From Luteolibacter luteus (GTDB lineage Bacteria > Verrucomicrobiota > Verrucomicrobiia > Verrucomicrobiales > Akkermansiaceae), in the NCBI RefSeq assembly GCF_012913485.1, contig NZ_CP051774.1:6262001-6326000 (forward strand): 64,000 bases of DNA, given 5' to 3'. Under the pieces are notes generated by a model, which worked only from the letters and a program-made list of their open reading frames with translations, did not search any database and was not told where the DNA came from. This document shows positions 20,300 through 28,019 of the stretch, piece by piece. Numbering within the stretch: position 1 is the first letter of the stretch; every line of letters starts with the position of its first letter. Both the position numbers and the translations under genes were made by a program.

Positions 20300-21916
20300 T
20301 CAGAGACCCATCACGATCTCGCATCCCGGCAGCTTCGCCTTGAGGGCCTGCATGCCGGCATCGTCGACCTTGGTCTGCCAGAGGTAGAGCTTCTTCAGGT
20401 TCGAGAGCGCGGCGAGCTTCTGCACGCCATCGTTCGTCACCTGGGTGCCGTAGAGATTCAGGGACTCCAGCTTCGGCAGGCCGGCCAGCACGTCCAGGCC
20501 GGCATCGGTCACGCCCGTTTCAGAGAGGCGCAGCGAGCGCAGCTCGGCGGCATCCTTCAGCAGCTTCGCGCCGCTATCGGTCACCGTCGACGAAGAGAGA
20601 TCCAGGGAAACCAACGCGGACATCACCGGGCCCAGCTTGGCCAGTTGTTCGTCGCCGAAGTCCTTCCGCATGCTCACCGCCGTGAAGGTCACGCCGCTGG
20701 AAGACTGGGATTCGAAATTCAGCGCGGCGGGGAATTCCTTGCGCAGGCGCTCCACCTCGCTCTTCACGGAGTCACGCTTCGCGGCGGCTTGCTTCACCTC
20801 GGCTTCCGCCGCGGCCTTCTGCTGCGCGAGTTGTTCCGGCGGCACCACCTTGGTCAGCGCCGTCTTGATCTCGTCCGTGGCTTGCAGGTCGGCCAGCTTC
20901 GCATCCTTCGAGGCACCGCCGTCGATCCACCACTTGATGAGCACCACTTCATGCGGCTCCAGGTCCTTCTTGCCTTCCGGCGGCATGTGCTCGTCGTCGT
21001 CTTCCGGCAGGTCGATGCGGACGATGATGTTGCTGTCCGCGGACTTGCCGTGGACCAGGCCTTCACCTTCCTTGCCGCCCTTCACCAGAAGGTCGTACTC
21101 ATCCATGCGGAACTTGCCCTTCTGCTTCTCGGCATTGTGGCAGGCGTAGCACTTCGCTTCGAAAATCGGCGCGATGATGTCTTCGTAGACGATCTGTTCG
21201 CCCGGTGCCTTCGCCACGACCGGAGTCGCGGCGGCAGCATCCCCGCCTTCATTGCCTGCCGCGGCGAGGGTCGTGCCATCGCCACCGGCGGCCGGCTTGG
21301 CCTTCGGCTTCTTCTCTTCCTTCAGCGGCAGGCCGATGACCTTGCGCACTTCATTCGGAGCATACTGGGTGAGGTAATCTTTCCCGTGGGTCAGCGAGGC
21401 ACCGTCATGGCTTGCGAAGCCCATGATCGCGGAGCTGCCGAGCAGCGTGGTGAGGTAAAGCCAAGTGCCCTTCCCTCCGGCGACGTCCACCCACACCTTC
21501 ACCACGAAGGCGGCGACCGTGCCACAGGCGAAGATGATGCCGCCATTCAGGTGGCGCTCGCCCAGCTCCTTATCATAATCGCCGGGCATGCTGTAGTAGA
21601 GCACGAAGCCAAGCAGCACCGCGACCACCGCGGAGGCCGCGGCAAAGAACATCGCCACCTGCGTCGAGCTGGAGGGCTTCTTCGAGAAAAGGCGGCCGAA
21701 TTCCAGCGCCAGCACCAGCAGCAGCATCCCGATCGGCAAGTGCAGCGCCACCGGGTGGAAGCGGCCGATGAACTTGGCCAGATCCGGCAAACCGTCCTCC
21801 GGTGGCGGGCCAGCCCAGGATGGCAGCATCGCCAAGGCGGCGATCACGGCGAGGCCGAAGAGCGTGAGGAAGATGGGACCGGCGATGGAGCGGCGGGTTT
21901 TTTCAGAGTCGGTCAT
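20300..21916 (-). CDS. DUF2231 membrane, planctomycete cytochrome c and leucine-rich repeat protein
   Basis: 538 residues. The N-terminal part (to about 170) has five membrane segments with GRFHPVALHLPIGMLLLVLALEF, typical of DUF2231. A linker precedes one haem site, CYACH (256-260), in a planctomycete-type cytochrome c domain (VYEDIIAPIFEAKCYACH, HMPPEGKKDLEPHEV). A coiled coil of about 50 residues follows, then leucine-rich repeats (about 415-538) ending LPGCEIVMGL. This architecture is common in PVC bacteria. It probably sits in the inner membrane and takes part in electron transfer; the partner is unknown. It is convergent with ligA. Confidence 0.87.
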   Translation of the reverse strand: MTDSEKTRRSIAGPIFLTLFGLAVIAALAMLPSWAGPPPEDGLPDLAKFIGRFHPVALHLPIGMLLLVLALEFGRLFSKKPSSSTQVAMFFAAASAVVAVLLGFVLYYSMPGDYDKELGERHLNGGIIFACGTVAAFVVKVWVDVAGGKGTWLYLTTLLGSSAIMGFASHDGASLTHGKDYLTQYAPNEVRKVIGLPLKEEKKPKAKPAAGGDGTTLAAAGNEGGDAAAATPVVAKAPGEQIVYEDIIAPIFEAKCYACHNAEKQKGKFRMDEYDLLVKGGKEGEGLVHGKSADSNIIVRIDLPEDDDEHMPPEGKKDLEPHEVVLIKWWIDGGASKDAKLADLQATDEIKTALTKVVPPEQLAQQKAAAEAEVKQAAAKRDSVKSEVERLRKEFPAALNFESQSSSGVTFTAVSMRKDFGDEQLAKLGPVMSALVSLDLSSSTVTDSGAKLLKDAAELRSLRLSETGVTDAGLDVLAGLPKLESLNLYGTQVTNDGVQKLAALSNLKKLYLWQTKVDDAGMQALKAKLPGCEIVMGL

Positions 21917-21976
21917 GGGCGCGACGGGTCTTTACGCGGATGCGGGGCGTTTTTTTCGGAAGGAATGACGGAAAGA

Positions 21977-22201
21977 TCAAACATCAACGACTTGGCCGGG
22001 AGCTTTCGGCGCGGCGGCCTTCCCTTTCTTACCCAGAAAAGGGATGAAGCGGCTCACATCCACGCCCAGCACGGACATGGATTTCACGAAAATGAGTAAC
22101 GCCGTCGCCTCATCCACAAAGGGAACGAAGTCCGGAACCCACCCGAAGATCACATAGAGACCCGAGATCAGGGCAAAAATGGCGGCGATGAACTTTTTCA
22201 C
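21977..22201 (-). CDS. DUF1232/YkvA-like small membrane protein
   Basis: 74 residues. It has a hydrophobic segment FIAAIFALISGLYVIFGWV followed by PDFVPFVDEATALLIFVKSM, which matches the core pattern of the DUF1232 (YkvA) family (P-D-F/L-I-P-x-x-G/D). A charged and proline-rich tail follows. Function unknown. It is the upstream neighbour of the cytochrome gene on the same strand, separated by 60 bases. Confidence 0.6.
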   Translation of the reverse strand: MKKFIAAIFALISGLYVIFGWVPDFVPFVDEATALLIFVKSMSVLGVDVSRFIPFLGKKGKAAAPKAPGQVVDV

Positions 22202-22426
22202 GGGCGAACTATACGCGAATCGATCGGCTTTTCTAGCTGCGTTAGGGGTAGCGTGATGTCAGGAAGGCTCCCTTTTTTATGCGACGCGGCGAAGACCGGG
22301 CCGGGAGCTGCCTGCGGGGGCGAACCCGATCGGCGGGGAGAGGTTGCGGCAATTCTCCACCTATTGGTAGAAATTTATGAAGATCTTCTCATTGCCCGGT
22401 CCCCGCCGCAATGTCACTCTGGCACC

Positions 22427-22585
22427 ATGACGACCACCCGGATCCTCACGATTCTGAGCACCTGTGCGGTGATCTTCGCCGCGGGCCTGGCGGCCTTCGG
22501 CTACTACTGGCCGGCGCTCTTCATCCTCGCGACCGTGGTCGTCGCCTGCTCAATCCTCGCGGTGGTGAATTGGAAGTTGAGCTGA
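22427..22585 (+). CDS. Small membrane peptide (52 aa)
   Basis: [20 protein letters not shown] followed by a second hydrophobic stretch and VVNWKLS. Almost the entire length is two membrane helices. The start is chosen at the ATG just before the hydrophobic part; the in-frame extension to 22253 is Gly/Pro/Arg-rich and unlikely to be translated. Function unknown. There is no strong RBS, so this is a tentative call. Confidence 0.45.
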   Translation: MTTTRILTILSTCAVIFAAGLAAFGYYWPALFILATVVVACSILAVVNWKLS

Positions 22586-22742
22586 GGGTGGCTCAGCGCG
22601 GATCCCTTGCCCGGAGGGCAATGGGACGGAACTCGCCGAGATTGTTAGAGATTCGATGATCCCGGTACTGCCCTGCGAGAGGCAAGCAAGAGACGCGAGT
22701 TTCGACTGTTCCGCTTACCCGTCCTCGGCCACGCTCCCGACA

Positions 22743-23183
22743 ATGAGTTGGAAATGCGAGAGCTGCGAGGCCTTCAACGATGAGATTCACACCCGTTGCT
22801 GGTCGTGCAAGAAGCCTAGATTCCAGAGCCCGGAGGAGTTCCATACCCAAGCTTTGAAAGAGCCTATCTTGTGTTCAACCACACCCGAGGTGCCGGGACG
22901 TGAAATTTCGAGTCCACTGGGGATTGTCTTCGGTGAAGCGATTCTCGGGGCCAACATTCTCCGGGATCTCCTGGCGGGGGTGAGGGATATCGTCGGAGGT
23001 CGTTCGGGCACCTACGAGCACAAGCTCAGGGAGGGGCGCAAGGTGGCGATGCAGGATATGCTCGAGGAAGCCTCCTCTCTTGGTGCGGATGCAGTGGTCG
23101 GCATCGACCTCGACTACGAGACCGTAGGCCAGACCATGCTGATGATTTGCGTGTCCGGCACTGCTGTGAAACTGAAGCCGTGA
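22743..23183 (+). CDS. YbjQ/UPF0145-like protein with N-terminal zinc ribbon
   Basis: 146 residues from the ATG at 22743. The N-terminus [20 protein letters not shown] carries two CxxC pairs (CESC, CWSC), a RanBP2-like zinc ribbon. The remainder matches the YbjQ (heavy-metal-binding DUF74) fold: [56 protein letters not shown] and [12 protein letters not shown]. YbjQ proteins form pentamers of unknown function. The fusion to a zinc ribbon is the notable feature. The upstream in-frame codons to 22656 look noncoding. Confidence 0.85.
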   Translation: MSWKCESCEAFNDEIHTRCWSCKKPRFQSPEEFHTQALKEPILCSTTPEVPGREISSPLGIVFGEAILGANILRDLLAGVRDIVGGRSGTYEHKLREGRKVAMQDMLEEASSLGADAVVGIDLDYETVGQTMLMICVSGTAVKLKP

Positions 23184-23225
23184 TGCCTCAGGTGCCCCCG
23201 GGTAGATGCGGAAGGAGGATATCGA

Positions 23226-23337
23226 GGTAAGACCTTGCGCGCCGGAACCCCTTCCGGGGTTCGATGTCACCTCTCGTCGTACCGGTGGTTTTCGCTGCGC
23301 TCGACCACCGGCTATTGGCTGCATGCCCTCCGGGCAA
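23226..23337 (+). repeat. Half copy of intergenic repeat family A
   Basis: Only the right half of the A element is present: GGAACCCCTTCCGGGGTTCG, then the hairpin ACCGGTGGTTTTCGCTGCGC with its paired half CGACCACCGG, CTATTGGCT and GCCCTCCGGGC. Full elements lie at 51703, 55791, 58069, 60739 and 63289. It lies between two convergent genes. Confidence 0.75.
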
Positions 23338-23353
23338 TGAAGGCCCGCGCCGA

Positions 23354-24034
23354 TCACAATTTCGCCGCCACGGCCAGCCCGATCGTTCCTGCTGAAAGCA
23401 CGAATCCGATCAAGGCCATCAAGCCATCCCGCGCGATCAGCGAGATCCCGAAGCTAACCAAGGCCACGCCCACGCCGATGCCGCTGAGGGGCACCAGTTC
23501 CGTGAGGGGCGACATCACGGCAAGCGCGGTGCATACCGCAGCCACCACGTAGTTTGCCTTCGGCCCGGTGAGGAATTCCAGCCGCTCCGTTACGAAGCGA
23601 TCGACCGCCTTCGCGACACGGCGCGACCACTTGTTAGATGCCAGTTTTCCCAGGAGCTTTTGCGGGATCTTCCGCTTCAGCAGCCACCCGGGCAGCCAGA
23701 AATCCTCACGGCCAAAGAGGATCTGCACGCACACGATCAGCACGAAGATCCCGGTGATGGTCGGCACGCCCGGGATGTCGCTGATGCCCGGTGCCGCCAT
23801 CACGATCCCCGCCATCAGCAGCAGCGGGCCAAAGGAACGGCGCCCTACCGCATCCATCAAATCCTCCACGGGCACCTTCTCCTGCTCCTCCGCGAGCTTG
23901 CCGAAGCGATCAAGCATCTCGCACAGCGTCTTCGGCGGGGCCTTGTCTTGCGGGTCCGGAGGAGTCACCCTTGAAGATCCGCCGCTTGTTAGAATCCTCA
24001 AATGGAAATCGCCCGGGGTACCCCATGACATCAT
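23354..24034 (-). CDS. ExoD-like membrane protein
   Basis: 226 residues from the ATG at 24034. A GTG at 23968 (VTPPDPQDK) would give 204 residues, closer to family length, and is also plausible. The pattern is that of ExoD proteins: an acidic helix (EKVPVEDLMDAVGRRSFGPLLLMAGIVMAAPG), SDIPGVPTITGIFVLIVCVQI, W/RKIPQKLL and a C-terminal run of membrane segments. ExoD was linked to exopolysaccharide production in rhizobia, but its molecular role is unclear. It is divergent from the secreted protease-like gene. Confidence 0.82.
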   Translation of the reverse strand: MMSWGTPGDFHLRILTSGGSSRVTPPDPQDKAPPKTLCEMLDRFGKLAEEQEKVPVEDLMDAVGRRSFGPLLLMAGIVMAAPGISDIPGVPTITGIFVLIVCVQILFGREDFWLPGWLLKRKIPQKLLGKLASNKWSRRVAKAVDRFVTERLEFLTGPKANYVVAAVCTALAVMSPLTELVPLSGIGVGVALVSFGISLIARDGLMALIGFVLSAGTIGLAVAAKL

Positions 24035-24139
24035 CCTGTCACCCGGGATTCTGCGCAGGAGGTAGCCTTTGGTTCCACTGATCGCGGATTCCCGTTACAC
24101 GCGTGTTCTAGCCTGCTAGACCGCCGCTTCTTCTCCCCC

Positions 24140-26413
24140 ATGAAGCGCTCCCCTGAAATCCTCCGCCTTCGCGCGGCGACACTCCTCGCCTCCGCCTTGC
24201 TGCTCCTCGCCCCCCCGCTGGCGCAGGCACAGGGGGACACCGCGCTGCCGCGCATCACCGGGCAGGGCATGGACGGCAGCGGTCATTTCGTGATCGACTC
24301 GAAGGTGCCTGCGGGCAGCCGCCACGCCGTGCTGGAGGCGGTCTTTCCCACACAGACCGGCATGACCTGGCGGACGATGATCGCCACCGATCTGGATGGC
24401 CGCCAGGCCACGGTGCAATTCCGGTTGCCCACGAACGGGCTGCCGAAGGTGATGGCGCGCGTCCGTACCGGTGAATCCCTCACGGTCCCGGTAGCGGAGC
24501 TCGACGAGAGCTTCTGCACCGTCCGCTATCCTCTTTCCGAAATCCAGCGCATCGACTTCCTCGCGGCAGCGAGCTTGAAGTGGAACGATTGGAAGGATCT
24601 TCCGCGCGATGCCTCCTTCGCGCAGCTCATCGCCTGGCTCAAACAGCAACCCGGCGTGCTCGATGCCTGGGTGAGCGAGGGCAAGACCGGCATCTTCATC
24701 GAGCTGGAGGATGGCGATACGCTCACGCTTTTCACCAAGCCGAAGCCGACCGCGGCGGACTACGAGCACGACTTCCCCGGTGGCGTGGGCCTGCCAACCG
24801 CGCCGCCGATCCCGCAGGAAATCCAGCGTTCCTTCGGATCCCGTGCCGCACCGGTCAAAGGCCTGCCCGAGTCGAACCGCGCCATCTGTGCGAACTTCCT
24901 CGAGCCTTACTTCCCGAACTCCGCCCCCACCATCGCAGGCTGGCTGAATGGCAAGGGCTACAAGGCCGACGTGAAGCAGATGTCCACGGTGAAGGAAGTG
25001 AAGGCATGGTTTGACGACGGCCCGCTCGGATTCCTTTTCCTCCACGCGCACGGCTTCGATTACCCCACGAAGAAGGACGGCAAGCAGGTGGCTATCTCGC
25101 TGAACCAGCCGGCCTACCTCGTTGCGGAGGATATGGAATACGTGCAGATGCGCGATAATTTCGAGCTGAAGCTGGGTTCCGAGCTCGGCTCGGGGAAGCC
25201 GGTGTATGGCATCACTCGGGTCTTCATCAAAAACCACATGAAGTTCGCCCCGCACTCGCTGGTGATGGCGGACACTTGCTACGCGGGGACCAAGGACCTC
25301 TTCGATGCCTTCGAGGTGGCGGGTGCCGGCGGCTACATCAGCTGGCACTGGGAATCCGGCCCGCAGAGTAATACCCGCTTCCTCCAGATCGTGGACCGCA
25401 TGCTGGGCCTGAACCTCCAGGCCCCCGTCTCCACGCCGGGCGAGCGCCCCTTCTCCCTGCCGGTGGTGAAAAGCTGGATGCTGGACAAGGGCTACGACAT
25501 CGACCCCTCCCCCACTCCCGCACCCACCAGCCTGAGGTACTATATCAGTAGTAAAAATGCCGCCCACCTGCTCCGCCCGAGCATCCGCAGCATCGAGCCG
25601 GAGAACACCGTCACCACCACGCAGATGCGCCTGAAGGGCGACTTCGGCAAGGATCCCGGCGCGAATGGCAAGGTCACCTGGGGCGACCGCGAGGTCCATG
25701 TCTCCAGCTGGAACCAAGAGACCGGCATTCTCATCGACGGGCTGAGCAAGCCGCTGCCCGTCGGTGACTTCAAGGTGGAGGTGGACAACAAATACGTCAG
25801 CAACCTGACCCCGATGACGGAGTGGACCATCCCCTTCACCTACAAGGTGCTGGGCCAAGGCTCGCTGGAATACACCATCAAGTCCGACTTCAAGGTGCGC
25901 TTCGACGTGCACGGCTACCGCGACAAGCCGGAAGATCCGGTCAGCTATGGCCTATCCCCCTTTCTGAACTTCGGTGACCTCAGCGGCACGGCCACGGCGT
26001 CCGGCAGCTACTTCGAACCGGCTGGCGGCAGCACACCGGGCGGCACGACTTACACGTGGTCCGGCAATCGCACGCTGGTGTCCTACGATCAGGGCGGGAA
26101 TGGCGCGCCGGAGAATTTCCTCATGGGCAGCGCGCTGCTGGATACCGCCACCGGCGTGCCGCAGTTCTTCATGATCACCGCCTCCAGCTTCCGCGATGAA
26201 GCGGCGAATGGACATGGTTACAAGGTATCGATCGGCTACGATCCCCTGACCTCCGCGATGCTGCCCCTCCGCTTCAATCCCTGGGATGGCTGGAAGCTCC
26301 AGGGCAACAGCGTGCCCGGCATGCCGCCGCTGGATCCACGCACGGTGTCTTCGAACATGAGCTGGCCGGAAGTCACGCCTGCCGCCGTGCCGACGGATGA
26401 GACCGTGCGCTGA
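24140..26413 (+). CDS. Secreted caspase/gingipain-like (clan CD) protein
   Basis: 757 residues with a signal peptide (about 1-30, ALLLLAPPLAQAQ). The middle carries the two motifs of clan CD cysteine peptidases in the right order and context: GPLGFLFLHAHGFDYP with His304-Gly305, and PHSLVMADTCYAGTKDLFDAF with Cys380 after a hydrophobic strand. The C-terminal third is a beta-rich region. This points to an extracellular or periplasmic peptidase, or a pseudo-enzyme with an unknown substrate. The family inside the clan (C13, C14 or C25-like) cannot be settled by eye. No partner gene is adjacent. Confidence 0.65.
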   Translation: MKRSPEILRLRAATLLASALLLLAPPLAQAQGDTALPRITGQGMDGSGHFVIDSKVPAGSRHAVLEAVFPTQTGMTWRTMIATDLDGRQATVQFRLPTNGLPKVMARVRTGESLTVPVAELDESFCTVRYPLSEIQRIDFLAAASLKWNDWKDLPRDASFAQLIAWLKQQPGVLDAWVSEGKTGIFIELEDGDTLTLFTKPKPTAADYEHDFPGGVGLPTAPPIPQEIQRSFGSRAAPVKGLPESNRAICANFLEPYFPNSAPTIAGWLNGKGYKADVKQMSTVKEVKAWFDDGPLGFLFLHAHGFDYPTKKDGKQVAISLNQPAYLVAEDMEYVQMRDNFELKLGSELGSGKPVYGITRVFIKNHMKFAPHSLVMADTCYAGTKDLFDAFEVAGAGGYISWHWESGPQSNTRFLQIVDRMLGLNLQAPVSTPGERPFSLPVVKSWMLDKGYDIDPSPTPAPTSLRYYISSKNAAHLLRPSIRSIEPENTVTTTQMRLKGDFGKDPGANGKVTWGDREVHVSSWNQETGILIDGLSKPLPVGDFKVEVDNKYVSNLTPMTEWTIPFTYKVLGQGSLEYTIKSDFKVRFDVHGYRDKPEDPVSYGLSPFLNFGDLSGTATASGSYFEPAGGSTPGGTTYTWSGNRTLVSYDQGGNGAPENFLMGSALLDTATGVPQFFMITASSFRDEAANGHGYKVSIGYDPLTSAMLPLRFNPWDGWKLQGNSVPGMPPLDPRTVSSNMSWPEVTPAAVPTDETVR

Positions 26414-26421
26414 GCTGCAGA

Positions 26422-26678
26422 TCAGGAAACCCCGTCCGAGACCCGGTAGGCGAGGTAGAGGCCGATGGCATAGCCCACGAAGGTTCTTTTTCCTTCGCCC
26501 TGCACACAAACATTGGCCATCCGGTTGATACCCCAAGTTTCCCAGACCATCCGCAGGGCGGCAGGTATGGAGGTACCGTTCCCGAGAGCGATCAGGCTGG
26601 CAGCCCGAAGATCAGGGCCACAAGGAAGGGAACGAAGAAGGGAGCCTCCGGATCCCGATCATTGTTGATGAAAGTCAC
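26422..26678 (-). pseudogene. Possible small membrane protein gene with a frameshift
   Basis: On the minus strand a short frame starting at a GTG (26678) reads TFINNDRDPEAPFFVPFLVALIFGLPA and stops. One base earlier in the other frame the reading resumes as SLIALGNGTSIPAALRMVWE and runs to a stop at 26422. Joined, this gives a plausible protein of about 85 residues with one membrane segment. It may be a decayed gene or a sequencing error. The evidence is only the coherence of the joined translation. Confidence 0.3.
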
Positions 26679-26705
26679 TCTGGTCTCTGATTTCGCCGGG
26701 ATCGT

Positions 26706-27242
26706 TTACATTTTCACCTTCGCGTAAAGATAAGCATCGCGCGGCTCCGGCGAAAGATTCGGCCTTACGGTGGCGCGGCGGAGCCTGCCTTCCTGAGAAA
26801 GACCCGCTTTTTCCAGCACGCGGATGGAGGCGAGGTTCTCGCAATCGCAGGTCGCCCAGATTCGCCAGATGGCGGGCTGATCCATCACCCAATCCACCAC
26901 GGCGCATGCCGCCTCGGTGGCATAGCCATTCCCCCAGTGACGCTTCTGCACCAGGAAGCCGAACTCCGCGGCATGGCCATCCGCGAAAAGGGAAATCGCC
27001 CCCACCGCCTCGTCCGTCTCCGGCAAGGCGAGGATCCAGCGGTACTCCTCGCCTGAATCCCAGCGCTCACCCGCGCCTTGGATCCGCGCGATGGTGCGAT
27101 CGATCGAGGTCGCCAGCGGCCAGTCGGCAAAGCGGCCCACCTCGGGATCACTGCCGCAGGCGAACATTGCCTCCGCATCCGAGACGACCGGAGGCCTCAG
27201 CGTGATGTGCGGGAGATCGAAGGTGCGCGGGGGCGTGAGCAT
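26706..27242 (-). CDS. GNAT family N-acetyltransferase (RimJ/RimL-like)
   Basis: 178 residues. The pattern is typical of the RimJ/RimL branch: ITLRPPVVSDAEAMFACGSDPEVGRF at the N-terminus, WILALPETDEAVGAISLFAD, FGFLVQKRHWGNGYATEAAC for acetyl-CoA binding (Q/R-x-x-G-x-G/A-like), and a C-terminal beta segment with ENLASIRVLEKAGLSQEGRLR. It transfers an acetyl group from acetyl-CoA to an amine, either a ribosomal protein or a small molecule. The substrate cannot be told. Confidence 0.9.
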   Translation of the reverse strand: MLTPPRTFDLPHITLRPPVVSDAEAMFACGSDPEVGRFADWPLATSIDRTIARIQGAGERWDSGEEYRWILALPETDEAVGAISLFADGHAAEFGFLVQKRHWGNGYATEAACAVVDWVMDQPAIWRIWATCDCENLASIRVLEKAGLSQEGRLRRATVRPNLSPEPRDAYLYAKVKM

Positions 27243-27382
27243 GCAAGTGCATCTAACATCTCCCGGGATGGAGGACGAGATGGAAGTTGGGATGGAAAGG
27301 GCGACCGGGCTGTGTAGCGGGATCCCGCGCCACCCCGTGAAACGAATCGATCACCCCGCTGAGTTCCGGCGGCACGATGAGA

Positions 27383-27787
27383 TCATAGCGGTGCTTCCGG
27401 TGGGGGATCGATCCTACCAGCCTTCTCTCGCTTCTCTTTGCGACACTTCGCACAGCGCAGGCACTCTGTGCCTAGATAGAAGCCCAGCTCTTCGAACCAG
27501 TATCTCTGTTCCTCCGCGAAGAAAATGAAGGGACGTTCGCAGTCCTTACAGATCTTCCGCTGATCAAAATACCAAGGGATGGGGAATGCGGTGATGTTCT
27601 GCCGATCCATGTCGGCCTTGATCGCCGTGTAGGGAATCCTGCATTCCGGCGGAGAAATCCAAAAAAGTAGGCCTTTCTCAGGATCTTCCTGAGGATCGAT
27701 TCCGGTGATGCGCGGTCTTTTCCCGTATCTCGGATGTTCCGCATACGCATCATAGTCTGAAGGCTCGGCACTCGAGGGCATCTGCAT
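27383..27787 (-). CDS. Zinc-ribbon domain protein
   Basis: 134 residues. The C-terminal half is a probable zinc ribbon: ICKDCERPFIFFAEEQRYWF, then ELGFYLGTECLRCAKCRKEKREK, with CxxC pairs. It matches the pattern of small proteins in which a zinc ribbon binds a short Trp/Phe-rich stretch (C-x2-C-x3-F-x-F-x3-E-Q-x-F/W). The N-terminal half is acidic with no motif. Function unknown. The start ATG at 27787 follows noncoding sequence. Confidence 0.75.
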   Translation of the reverse strand: MQMPSSAEPSDYDAYAEHPRYGKRPRITGIDPQEDPEKGLLFWISPPECRIPYTAIKADMDRQNITAFPIPWYFDQRKICKDCERPFIFFAEEQRYWFEELGFYLGTECLRCAKCRKEKREKAGRIDPPPEAPL

Positions 27788-28019
27788 GTTGCTCCTACAT
27801 CACCTCAGCCCCCCGCCGCAACTCCAGCACGTCGAGATCCCGCGGATTCATCTCGCCGCAATGAGGGCGAGGGGTGGCGTCGCGTCAACGGCCACATTGC
27901 CGCAGCGCCCCCTGGGACCGCGAGCCAACCGGCTCGCAGAAAGGTCCAATCCATCTCTCCACACCTCCAAGCACCCAACTCGCTTCAGCGCTCAAAGGCA
28001 GGGACAAGCGCCTCCCGCT

